Notes under the pieces: model-generated | What the model was told of the DNA's origin: nothing | What the model saw: the letters and a program-made list of their open reading frames with translations, nothing else | The model's database searches: none | NCBI GenBank assembly: GCA_964196565.1 | Contig: CAXMUH010000119.1 | Coordinates: 1 to 25,142, forward strand | Direction: 5' to 3' | DNA length: 25,142 nt | Source of the DNA: 2-12-FULL-42-15 sp964196565 | GTDB taxonomy: Bacteria > Pseudomonadota > Gammaproteobacteria > Coxiellales > Coxiellaceae | Shown: positions 5,565 to 13,978 of the stretch, one piece after another | How the letters are laid out: the number at the start of each line of letters is the position of its first letter | Position numbering within the stretch: position 1 is the stretch's first letter | Made by a program: the position numbers and the translations under genes

Positions 5565-8500
5565 TCGGTTTTCCAATTTTTTTATGATAATGAGAATGCT
5601 TGTGTTTATGCTTATATTTATGTTTGGCTGCAGTGATGGTCGGCTCACTCATTGAGCCTTGCACATGATATTCATGTGCTGCAACTTCCCCAATTTTAGA
5701 CGCTAAAACTTTATTAATTACCCAGGTCAAAGCACCTGCCACAGGCCCACCCGCTAGCCCAACAATTAAAGGAATGCTTGAAGTCACATTGGGCACCACG
5801 TTCATGGTTAGATCATATTGTTTTTTTGCAAAATTAATCGCACCATTAATGCTAACCCAGGCGATAGGACCAGCAAGCTCAACATTTTCAGTTTGACCCA
5901 CACCATCTTTAACCGTCAATTCGCCTTTTAAACTGGTAAATTCAAAGCCTTTGGTACCTAAATGAGTAAAACCCGTTATTAAGTTTTGTGGTAATGACTG
6001 CAAACTTAATAGATTTAATAGACGCCCCAATCCAATTTTAGATTCAGCCTTATGAGACAATTTAACAATACGGCCATTAGAATAATTAAAAGAAATATGT
6101 CCAGTTAAATGCTCCAAAGCAATATGGTAAGGTGCTCCTTTCCAATCTAGCGAAAATGTCGTTTCACCGTAACCATCTGCCACGGTCTTAGCAATGCCCC
6201 AAGTTTTTAGAAATCCCCCTAAATCATAAGAAGAAAAATATCCATACAAATCGGTAAGACATTTTTTACCGGCGCCAACACAAGTCCAACTGCCTTTTGC
6301 TTGAATCGTATAATTCAAACTGTCAATTTTAAACTTATCTATTGCAACTCCTGATTTAATTTTTCGGAGTGATAAATTCACTTTGCCTAAATCTTTGTGA
6401 TTAAACTGACAGCTCTGACAGGAAAAATTAATGGCTGGTATTTCTCTTGGATCTAAGCTTTTACGCCAACTTTTTAAGTCATTGCTGTATTTTTTATTTA
6501 GGGCAAGATTGAATTTTGTAAAATTTATTTGCCAAGGTTGGACTGAGTGGTTGGGAATAACGATATTACCATAGAGCTTTTTGTTTTCAATATTGATTAG
6601 CCATCCACGCTTATGCGGCAATATATTTAAATACGTATTGCCATAGGCTTGATTAAATAAATTGACGCTACGGACTTCTATTTCTAATTTACGCAATTGT
6701 AGAGCAGCATTTTTGTTGGCCTTTTTTTGCTGTAAGCGCGACAAGTAGGGGCCCATAAATTTCGACCACTGATCCCAATTAAATTGTGGCAAATAGCCAT
6801 CAACTAATAGACCCGGTTGAGTTTGTGCCGATGCATCCCCCGCCCCCAATTTAAGTTCACCAGAAAGTAGTTTGGCAGTGTCAGTCCCATACTGGTAATC
6901 TGCATAATAAGATAATAAGTTTTTATATTGCATATTAAGGGTAAATCTTTTGCGACTATCAAACACCATTTGCAATGAAAATGGATGTGATGCGCTCAAA
7001 GCCTTTGAATAGGGAAAAGGCAGGCTTAAACTTAAACCCGATAAATCAGAATCCAAGGATAAACTACCGCTCAGGCCTTTGGTGCCATCACTTACCTTGA
7101 GCTGACCTTTATAATTAATAGAGCCTTTTGCATAAGATAATATCGGCAAATCAAGGGCGTGATCAAGCTTCCGGGCGCCGATTTTACCCGAAAGCGCAAA
7201 GGATAATATTGGTGGACCCGTTACATCTGGTACAGTCGTTATCGAAGTACTAAACGGATCACCAAAAAGGTTAGCTGTCAGTGTGTTTGATGTCATCACC
7301 TCATTATGAAATTGAATCTGGCCATTTAGCTTTGTAAACTTTAAAAGCTTCGACATCATTTGTACTTTATTATTCTCAAAATTGACCTTACCTTTAACAT
7401 CCGCGTGAACATTATCTTCTTTAAGGTTCTTTTTAAAGGTTAATTGAAACCCAATGTCACCACCACCTTGCCAATCTTTCGCAACCTTGCCAATATCAAG
7501 TGGGCTTTGCATCAAAAAATTAATACCCGTTTGCATGGGCACTTTTGTATTAACAAATAATGACAAAACAGGATGAGACAAATCAGGAATTTTTGCCTGG
7601 ATATGATCTATGTGATTGCCAACAGAATAAGCATCATGACTCATAACCGTCATCGCATTATTATTAAATTCCAAAATTCCATTAAAGTTTTTCACGCTTG
7701 GCCACTCTGGCGCATAGTGAAAACCCAAATCCGCAACATGCATGCGAACATGAAGATCTGGTTTGTGATCCTCTTCACCCAACGGCCCTTTAATGCGAAC
7801 CTCGCCCCCTGTCACGGACCCACCATGAAAAGCGCCTCTCAACCAATCATGCAATTTATGTGAAATTCCTCGCAGTGGAACATAACCCGATAAATCACCT
7901 GCATTTTTCGCACTAAACTTACCTTGGAGGTTCAACTGTGAACTCGCCGATGGCGCTTGCAATAAGCTTAATTTCCCCTGAAAAATTAAGTTGTCATTGT
8001 TTAAATTAATTTCTGGCATTTGCCACAGCCAACCACGAGCCTCTGACCAACTCCAAATCAATTTAGTTTTCAGATCACAAAATTTAAAAGGTTCAGAAAA
8101 AAGATAAGGATAATTTACTTTAACATGTTGGCTATTTATTAAAACTTCACCTTGGTTTTGGTTTAATAGCAGCTTCCCTGAAAGATTATTTACGCCAGGG
8201 TATTTTTGATGAGCGTTGATATTTAATTTTGAGAAATTGCTCGACAGCGTAAAATGATTATTTCCTACTTGATAACTAAAATCCAGCTTCGAAAGCAAGC
8301 CTTGTGGCACCAACTGATGATCCAACTCTTTTATGCGTTGATCCCAAAATCCTGCCAATTTAGCCGTATCTTTTAATGTATTAAGCGAGATATTATCTAA
8401 ATTAAATTGGTAATATGGATGGTTGGCAACAAGCTTATATTGCAATGCCAATTTGTGTGTTTTTAGCGGCTGTTTATCTGAAGCCATTTTTAACTGATCA

Positions 8501-9471
8501 AAAATTAATTTCCAACCATTCGCTTGCTTGTCCAAAAAGAAGTTCGTTGAAAGCTTTTTTAATTTGAAATCAAATTTTGAATGATTATCTTGAATTTTTA
8601 TATTGGAACCACGAAGCTTTCCCGTTAACTCAGTCAAATGCCCCAAGGCCACAGTTCCCCAAACTTTTGAGCTCAGGTCTCCCAAAGATACCGTCATTGG
8701 ATTTGGCAATACTGAAACAAGCACCTGATTTACCCAGGGTTGAAGCGAAAGATGCGGTATATTTAAATAAAAATCCGCCCCAAATGAACCTGGGCCATTG
8801 TCCACAACCGTTGGTTTGATCACAAAACGAAACGGTTGGCCTTTATGGTTAGCTTTAATCTTACCCACGCCGACGATCTCACGTTGACCTCTTCTATTTC
8901 GCATTTGTATTTTAAGTGCTTTAAGCTCGATTTTTTGACCATGGTAAAACGTTAACTCTGCATTCACATGACTGATCGATACATTTGATTGCGTTGCCAG
9001 CCAGTAAAAAAAATCTTTCACATTGCCAAAGTTTGAGGGTTGAGCATCATCCACATTACCGACACCTAATATTTTCCAGCTTTTATCTGCTTGCTCTTTA
9101 AGATTGACCCGCGCTCCATCTAACATTAAATGGCTGGGTAAAATCTGAAAGTGCAGCAAACTATGCCAAAGATCAACTCCTATGCTCAAACGATGTACAT
9201 TTAACACGCCGCGTTTATCAGCATCACCCTCTATGGATACATTTTGAACTATTATTAATGGCTCTAAACCAGACCATTTCAACATAAATTTTTGGATATG
9301 AACGGGGTGTTTTAAAATGTTAGCGGTGATATGCTCAACAAATGTTTTGCTATAGCCAGCCAGTGGAGACAGCATACGAGCCGTGGTTAACGTCACTGCT
9401 ACAAGAATAATCAAAATTGAAATAGTTATTGCAGCTTTTCTTAGGCAGCTCCAAGCTAAACGCTGTAGCAT
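5548..9471 (-). CDS. yhdP: YhdP-type AsmA-like envelope lipid-transport protein
   Basis: A 1307-aa bridge-like protein (E. coli YhdP is about 1266). It is anchored in the inner membrane by one N-terminal helix (residues about 13-32) and predicted to span the periplasm as a long beta-groove carrying phospholipid to the outer membrane. The sequence is beta-rich throughout with repeated 'G-hydrophobic-N/D' strands (for example LRGSNIKIQDN, GQIQFHNEVM). The C-terminal AsmA-like segment includes GYGETTFSLDW, NGRIVKLSHK and LLSLQSLPQNL, characteristic of YhdP, followed by a hydrophobic stretch VTSSIPLIVGLAGGPVAGAL. The last 26 residues are a Lys/His tail (seven His), which is unusual. Starts at ATG 9471 with a G-rich site upstream. 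The mreBCD - yhdP - tldD order is conserved in gammaproteobacteria, usually with maf and rng between mreD and yhdP; these are missing here. Confidence 0.92.
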   Translation of the reverse strand: MLQRLAWSCLRKAAITISILIILVAVTLTTARMLSPLAGYSKTFVEHITANILKHPVHIQKFMLKWSGLEPLIIVQNVSIEGDADKRGVLNVHRLSIGVDLWHSLLHFQILPSHLMLDGARVNLKEQADKSWKILGVGNVDDAQPSNFGNVKDFFYWLATQSNVSISHVNAELTFYHGQKIELKALKIQMRNRRGQREIVGVGKIKANHKGQPFRFVIKPTVVDNGPGSFGADFYLNIPHLSLQPWVNQVLVSVLPNPMTVSLGDLSSKVWGTVALGHLTELTGKLRGSNIKIQDNHSKFDFKLKKLSTNFFLDKQANGWKLIFDQLKMASDKQPLKTHKLALQYKLVANHPYYQFNLDNISLNTLKDTAKLAGFWDQRIKELDHQLVPQGLLSKLDFSYQVGNNHFTLSSNFSKLNINAHQKYPGVNNLSGKLLLNQNQGEVLINSQHVKVNYPYLFSEPFKFCDLKTKLIWSWSEARGWLWQMPEINLNNDNLIFQGKLSLLQAPSASSQLNLQGKFSAKNAGDLSGYVPLRGISHKLHDWLRGAFHGGSVTGGEVRIKGPLGEEDHKPDLHVRMHVADLGFHYAPEWPSVKNFNGILEFNNNAMTVMSHDAYSVGNHIDHIQAKIPDLSHPVLSLFVNTKVPMQTGINFLMQSPLDIGKVAKDWQGGGDIGFQLTFKKNLKEDNVHADVKGKVNFENNKVQMMSKLLKFTKLNGQIQFHNEVMTSNTLTANLFGDPFSTSITTVPDVTGPPILSFALSGKIGARKLDHALDLPILSYAKGSINYKGQLKVSDGTKGLSGSLSLDSDLSGLSLSLPFPYSKALSASHPFSLQMVFDSRKRFTLNMQYKNLLSYYADYQYGTDTAKLLSGELKLGAGDASAQTQPGLLVDGYLPQFNWDQWSKFMGPYLSRLQQKKANKNAALQLRKLEIEVRSVNLFNQAYGNTYLNILPHKRGWLINIENKKLYGNIVIPNHSVQPWQINFTKFNLALNKKYSNDLKSWRKSLDPREIPAINFSCQSCQFNHKDLGKVNLSLRKIKSGVAIDKFKIDSLNYTIQAKGSWTCVGAGKKCLTDLYGYFSSYDLGGFLKTWGIAKTVADGYGETTFSLDWKGAPYHIALEHLTGHISFNYSNGRIVKLSHKAESKIGLGRLLNLLSLQSLPQNLITGFTHLGTKGFEFTSLKGELTVKDGVGQTENVELAGPIAWVSINGAINFAKKQYDLTMNVVPNVTSSIPLIVGLAGGPVAGALTWVINKVLASKIGEVAAHEYHVQGSMSEPTITAAKHKYKHKHKHSHYHKKIGKPNEQTH

Positions 9472-9570
9472 TGTTTCGTCGCCCCCAAGGAACTAATCAT
9501 TTTTTGAACAGAATGCATCGCGACCCTACCCTTCATTCGATATGTGGATTTAAAGAATATCGTTCAAATA

Positions 9571-10065
9571 CTATTTTATCCGAAACCGACGCTGATAATC
9601 CTTTAATAGTAACGACACCCATGGCCAACAAAGTGTGGTTGTTAACACCGGTAACCAATAAACCCACATAGAAGATGATACATTGTTATGCGCAGTGATC
9701 CAATACTGCACAGACAAATAAATGACCTCGATCGTCATCACTAAGAGCAACTTTTGACCAGATGACATGCCTCGCAAGGCTAAATTGAATTTCAAAACAA
9801 AAAATGCAAACAGTGTAAAAAAAAGTGCATGCAAACCCAGCACGCTGCCAGTTAGCAAATCCATCAACAAACCCACAATCCAAGCCGTAGCAATGCCTAC
9901 CCGATGAGGCAAAACCACCATCCAATACATTAGGATCAATAGTACCCAGGCGGGGCGATACCACTCTGCCCAACTCGGCAGCGGTAATATGGTCAAAAGT
10001 AGGCCGGCTAATAAGCTACCACCAATAATTACTGTGCCTTTAAACGCCCCATGTTGCCTTATCAT
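9571..10065 (-). CDS. mreD: Rod shape-determining protein MreD
   Basis: A 164-aa integral membrane protein with about five to six hydrophobic helices. It belongs to the elongasome and links MreC to the RodA/PBP2 peptidoglycan machinery. Recognised by length, topology, and segments such as RPAWVLLILMYWMVVLPHRVG, where the tryptophan and the following PHRVGI are family hallmarks, plus WIVGLLMDLLTGSVLGLHAL. Its ATG overlaps the mreC stop as ATGA (10062-10065), so it is translationally coupled. A gap of about 100 bp without a gene separates it from yhdP. Confidence 0.94.
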   Translation of the reverse strand: MIRQHGAFKGTVIIGGSLLAGLLLTILPLPSWAEWYRPAWVLLILMYWMVVLPHRVGIATAWIVGLLMDLLTGSVLGLHALFFTLFAFFVLKFNLALRGMSSGQKLLLVMTIEVIYLSVQYWITAHNNVSSSMWVYWLPVLTTTLCWPWVSLLLKDYQRRFRIK

Positions 10066-10937
10066 TTTGACAGTCCTGCCTTCAATTGTTGCTGCACTGA
10101 TTTTGCTAAGGTTACATTATTAGGCCAAGCCAACAACACTTGCTGGGTGCGATCTAAATGCGCCAATGGCTTTAAACTCACTTTTACAAAATCCGCACCG
10201 GGGATATTGCTGATCTGTACAACCTTCCCGACAGGATAACCTACTGGATAACGTTGCCCAAAGCCCGAAGTCACTAATAAATCACCCTCACGAATGTCGG
10301 TGGTCTTTGACACATTCACCAACGCCAATCGACCATCACTGCCCTGACCAATCGCAACAGCACGCACCCCATTGCGATAATTTTGCACAGGGATGGCGCT
10401 TCGCGTATCGGTAAGCAACAATACTCTGCTGGTCAGTGGCCCAAGATTCACCACCTGTCCGATAACACCATAAGCATCTAAAACCGGCTGTCCGACATAA
10501 ATACCATCTTTAAGTCCTTTATTGATAATCAATAGTTCTAAATTTGGATTTAAATCGACGGCAAGCAACTCAGCGACAACAACTTTACCACCCACATGAG
10601 ATGAAGATTGCAGCAGCTCTCGCAACTCAACATTTTCTTTTTCTAGTGCTAATAATTTTTGCAGTCTGGATTGAAGCAAAAACTCATGTGCACGCAAACG
10701 TGCATTCTCTGAAAGCAAACTGTGCTCTGTACTTAGACTGGTTACCAACCAACTGGCCATTTTAATCGGGGTATTCACCGCATATTGAATTGGCAGCACA
10801 ATAAGATTCATATAAGAGCGAACTGTTTGCAAAAACGGCACTTGACTACGACCGAGAACCATCAACATCAATGAAAGCAAAATAAAAATAAAAGTCCGCA
10901 CACCGAGTAACGGACCTTTGGAAAATATCGTTTTGAT
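10062..10937 (-). CDS. mreC: Rod shape-determining protein MreC (probable AUC start)
   Basis: Bitopic periplasmic scaffold of the elongasome. From the first standard start (GTG, 10901) it is 279 aa: membrane helix, coiled coil (LLSENARLRAHEFLLQSRLQ onward, then LLALEKENVELRELL), and the two-barrel MreC domain (VVVAELLAVDLNPN, GVIGQVVNLGPLTSRVLLLTD, PVGYPVGKV). However, the 12 codons before that GTG read I-KTIFSKGPLLG, which is the usual MreC N-terminal 'IF-KGP' motif, so translation should start earlier. A GGGAGGA ribosome site stands 7 bases before an ATC codon at 10937, and a TAG stop lies just upstream of it in frame. I therefore place the start at ATC (291 aa); ACG 10931 or ATA 10928 are weaker options. 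It is the second gene of mreBCD and overlaps mreD by 4 bp. The product is certain, the start is not. Confidence 0.9.
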   Translation of the reverse strand: MKTIFSKGPLLGVRTFIFILLSLMLMVLGRSQVPFLQTVRSYMNLIVLPIQYAVNTPIKMASWLVTSLSTEHSLLSENARLRAHEFLLQSRLQKLLALEKENVELRELLQSSSHVGGKVVVAELLAVDLNPNLELLIINKGLKDGIYVGQPVLDAYGVIGQVVNLGPLTSRVLLLTDTRSAIPVQNYRNGVRAVAIGQGSDGRLALVNVSKTTDIREGDLLVTSGFGQRYPVGYPVGKVVQISNIPGADFVKVSLKPLAHLDRTQQVLLAWPNNVTLAKSVQQQLKAGLSK

Positions 10938-10943
10938 CGAAGT

Positions 10944-10950
10944 TCCTCCC
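10944..10950 (-). promoter_or_regulatory. Strong Shine-Dalgarno of mreC that decides its start
   Basis: GGGAGGA on minus. Seven bases (AACTTCG) separate GGAGG from the ATC at 10937, an optimal spacing. No ATG, GTG or TTG lies within reach, and the next GTG (10901) is more than 40 bases away. Confidence 0.7.
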
Positions 10951-10977
10951 TAAACGCGGCTCAGTAATCGACCTTTT

Positions 10978-12048
10978 TTATTCGTCACGTGATAAGAAAT
11001 CCCCACCAACCACTCGCATCAATTCCAATGCACGACCGCCACCTCGAGCAACGCAAGTCAAAGGATCATCAGCGACAATAACTGGAAGACCTGTTTCTTC
11101 CATCAATAAACGATCGATATCCTTTAATAACGCACCACCACCCGTTAATACCATACCGCGCTCGGCAATATCTGAAGCAAGTTCTGGTGGAGCTTGCTCT
11201 AGAGCTGCTCTAACTGCACCAACAATACCTGACAATGGTTCTTGTAATGCTTCTAAGATTTCATTGCTATTTAATGTGAAGCTGCGTGGAACACCTTCAG
11301 AAAGATTACGTCCACGAACCTCAATCTCCTTAACATTGCTGCTAGGAAAAGCGGCGCCAATTTCTTGTTTAATGCGTTCTGCTGTGGTTTCACCAATTAA
11401 ACTGCCGTAATTTCGGCGCACATAACTGATAATCGCCTCATCAAAGCGATCGCCACCAATGCGAACCGATTCAGCATAAACAATACCGTTCAGTGAGATG
11501 ATCGCAACCTCAGTGGTGCCTCCACCAATATCCACAACCATGGAACCCGTCGCTTCTTCTACCGGTAAACCTGCACCCATCGCAGCAGCCATCGGTTCTT
11601 CGATCAAATATACTTCACGAGCACCTGCTCCCAATGCGGATTCTTTGATTGCGCGACGCTCAACTTGGGTAGAACCACAAGGCACGCAAATGAGTACGCG
11701 TGGGCTCGGGCCTAAAAATAATCGCTTAAGTGACTTTGAATTATGCACTTTGTGAATAAAATATTGCAGCATTTTTTCAGTGACATGAAAATCAGCAATG
11801 ACGCCATCTTTTAAGGGGCGAATGGCAACGATATTACCAGGGGTACGGCCTAACATCCGTTTCGCATCTACACCCACTGCAGCCACAGTATCTTGACGAC
11901 GCGCATCTTTACGAACCGCAACAACCGAGGGTTCATTTAATACAATTCCACCCTGCCCTGATGCATCCGATACATAAATTAAAGTATTTGCTGTGCCTAA
12001 ATCAATTGAAATGTCATTAGAGAAGTACCCTTTGATTCTTTTCAACAT
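10978..12048 (-). CDS. mreB: Rod shape-determining protein MreB (bacterial actin)
   Basis: A 356-aa cytoskeletal ATPase forming membrane-bound filaments that direct lateral wall synthesis. Actin-fold motifs are in order: phosphate-1 DLGTANTLIYV (from residue 16), VPCGSTQVERRAI, connect-1 EEPMAAAMGAGLPV, phosphate-2 VVDIGGGTTEVAII (from 171), and adenosine LTGGGALLKDID (from 301). The N-terminal MLKRIKGYFSND is the amphipathic membrane-binding end. The ATG at 12048 follows AGGATGATATAGG. It is the first gene of mreBCD and divergent from gatCAB across 161 bp. The length is slightly above the usual ~347, from a longer C-terminus and a short GQGG insert near residue 31. Confidence 0.97.
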   Translation of the reverse strand: MLKRIKGYFSNDISIDLGTANTLIYVSDASGQGGIVLNEPSVVAVRKDARRQDTVAAVGVDAKRMLGRTPGNIVAIRPLKDGVIADFHVTEKMLQYFIHKVHNSKSLKRLFLGPSPRVLICVPCGSTQVERRAIKESALGAGAREVYLIEEPMAAAMGAGLPVEEATGSMVVDIGGGTTEVAIISLNGIVYAESVRIGGDRFDEAIISYVRRNYGSLIGETTAERIKQEIGAAFPSSNVKEIEVRGRNLSEGVPRSFTLNSNEILEALQEPLSGIVGAVRAALEQAPPELASDIAERGMVLTGGGALLKDIDRLLMEETGLPVIVADDPLTCVARGGGRALELMRVVGGDFLSRDE

Positions 12049-12139
12049 CCTATATCATCCTGTATTTTTTGATTGTCTCATGAAAACGTTAACTTTAACT
12101 GAATTTGTCACCGCAGTCGAGCAGCCCATTCATATTATA

Positions 12140-12170
12140 TTGACAAAAGTGATCTGTTCTCATGTATAAT
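12140..12170 (+). promoter_or_regulatory. Promoter of gatCAB with perfect hexamers
   Basis: TTGACA (12140-12145) and TATAAT (12165-12170), both exact consensus, with a 19-bp spacer that is two bases longer than ideal. Start expected near 12177, about 33 bases before the gatC ATG. The same 161-bp gap must hold the mreB promoter on minus, which I could not pin down. Confidence 0.65.
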
Positions 12171-12209
12171 TGCCGTCTCTAATTAGTCACAACTTAATCA
12201 GGTAAGTAT

Positions 12210-12503
12210 ATGAATCTTGGTCCAGATGATATCAAAAAAATTGCCCACCTTGCCCGACTTGCACTCAACGAAGACGATATGGCGCCTTTGTGTAAAGATC
12301 TCACTAATATTCTTCATTTGGTCGAAGAAATGAACAAGGCGGATACCAGTCAGATTGAGCCCATGGCTCATCCTTTTGATGAAAAACAACCATTGCGCCA
12401 AGATCGCGTTACCGAAGAAAACCAACGTCAATTGTTTCAAAGTATCGCACCCGAAATCGAAAACGGTCTTTACATCGTTCCACAAGTTATTGATAGTGAA
12501 TAA
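12210..12503 (+). CDS. gatC: Asp-tRNA(Asn)/Glu-tRNA(Gln) amidotransferase subunit C
   Basis: A 97-aa small subunit that wraps around GatA and stabilises GatCAB, which converts mischarged Glu-tRNA(Gln) (and Asp-tRNA(Asn)) to the amide form. Typical start LGPDDIKKIAHLARLALNED, then LVEEMNKADTSQIEPMAHP and LRQDRVTEE, all family hallmarks. First gene of a tight plus-strand operon, with a consensus promoter just upstream and gatA 5 bases downstream. Confidence 0.96.
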   Translation: MNLGPDDIKKIAHLARLALNEDDMAPLCKDLTNILHLVEEMNKADTSQIEPMAHPFDEKQPLRQDRVTEENQRQLFQSIAPEIENGLYIVPQVIDSE

Positions 12504-12508
12504 AACTC

Positions 12509-13966
12509 ATGCACAACAAAACCATTAGTGAATTAAAAGACGCGCTACAAAAAAAACAAATCTCCAGCGTTGAACTCACGACACATTTTCTAAATCGAAT
12601 CGAATTACTTAATCCAAGCTTAAATTGCTATATCACTGTCGACCGTGAAAAGGCACTTGAACAAGCAAAAGCCGCCGATGCGCGTATTAGCAATAACCAA
12701 GCCCTTAGTTTAACCGGAATCCCCATTACACAAAAAGATATTTTTTGCACAAAAGGAATCAAAACCAGCTGTGGCTCAAAAATGCTGGATAATTTTATTT
12801 CCCCCTATGACGCAACGGTTGTTAGCAAATTTAATACAGCAGGTGCAGTCATGCTCGGCAAATCAAATATGGATGAATTTGCCATGGGCTCATCCAATGA
12901 AAATAGTTTTTACGGCCCAGTTAAAAACCCATGGAATACCGATACCATTCCTGGAGGATCATCCGGCGGTTCGGCTGCCGCGGTTGCCGCGCGCTTAACG
13001 CCAGGTGCTACCGGCACCGATACCGGCGGATCCATTCGTCAACCGGCAGCACTCAGTGGAATAACCGGATTAAAACCAACCTATGGTCGTGTCTCTCGTT
13101 TTGGCATGATTGCCTTTGCCTCAAGTTTAGATCAAGGTGGCCCAATGGCGCGAAGTGCCGAAGACGCCGCATTGATGTTAAATGTAATGGCGGGGCACGA
13201 CCCCAATGATTCCACTTCGATTAAACATGCGGTGCCAGATTATACCGCTTCATTAAATGACAGCATCAAAGGCCTCAAAGTTGGCTTACCCAAAGAATAC
13301 TTTGATAAAAATTTAAACCCAGAAATCGCCAGCGCCATTGATGCGGTGCGTAAAACACTCGAAAGCCAAGGTGCACTTTTTTCTGAAATCAGCTTACCTC
13401 ACACGCACTATGCGGTACCTGCTTATTATGTAATCGCGCCAGCGGAATGTTCGTCTAACTTGGCGCGCTATGATGGCGTGCGTTTTGGTTATCGCTGCGA
13501 AAATCCAAAAGATTTGATGGATTTATATGAACGCTCACGCAGCGAAGCATTTGGTGCTGAAGTCAAACGCCGTATTCTAGTTGGTACTTACGTGTTATCA
13601 GCTGGATATTACGACGCTTATTATTTGCAAGCACAAAAAATTCGCCGCCTAATCCGCAATGATTTTATTGAAGCCTATAAAAAGGTGGATGTTATTTTAG
13701 CGCCGACCGCGCCCAGCGTTGCCTTTAAAATTGGTGAAGTACAAGATCCAGTGGCCATGTACTTATCTGACATTTATACCATTGCCACCAACTTAGCAGG
13801 ACTTCCAGGATTATCGATGCCAGCAGGATTCGCCAATAATTTACCCATTGGCGCACAATTAATTGGTAATTATTTTGATGAAGCGCGAATTTTAAATGTC
13901 GCGCACCAGTATCAACAACAAACCGACTGGCATTTGCAACAACCCGAACTAAACGACAAGCTTTGA
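12509..13966 (+). CDS. gatA: Glu-tRNA(Gln) amidotransferase subunit A
   Basis: A 485-aa amidase-signature enzyme that releases ammonia from glutamine for transfer on GatB. The Ser-cisSer-Lys triad is present: Lys76 (ITQKDIF), Ser151 (PGGSSGGS) and Ser175 (DTGGSIRQP), offset by three from the K79/S154/S178 of S. aureus GatA. The amidase signature continues into LSGITGLKPTYGRVSRFG, which is typical of GatA rather than of other amidases. The start ATG at 12509 is 5 bases after the gatC stop with only a weak ribosome site, which suggests coupling. Nothing unusual in length or motifs. Confidence 0.97.
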   Translation: MHNKTISELKDALQKKQISSVELTTHFLNRIELLNPSLNCYITVDREKALEQAKAADARISNNQALSLTGIPITQKDIFCTKGIKTSCGSKMLDNFISPYDATVVSKFNTAGAVMLGKSNMDEFAMGSSNENSFYGPVKNPWNTDTIPGGSSGGSAAAVAARLTPGATGTDTGGSIRQPAALSGITGLKPTYGRVSRFGMIAFASSLDQGGPMARSAEDAALMLNVMAGHDPNDSTSIKHAVPDYTASLNDSIKGLKVGLPKEYFDKNLNPEIASAIDAVRKTLESQGALFSEISLPHTHYAVPAYYVIAPAECSSNLARYDGVRFGYRCENPKDLMDLYERSRSEAFGAEVKRRILVGTYVLSAGYYDAYYLQAQKIRRLIRNDFIEAYKKVDVILAPTAPSVAFKIGEVQDPVAMYLSDIYTIATNLAGLPGLSMPAGFANNLPIGAQLIGNYFDEARILNVAHQYQQQTDWHLQQPELNDKL

Positions 13967-13978
13967 GGTATTAAAGAG

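Noticed and set aside
7573..7863. Plus-strand ORF inside yhdP
   Set aside because: Antisense to well-conserved YhdP coding sequence, no ribosome site and no recognisable protein.
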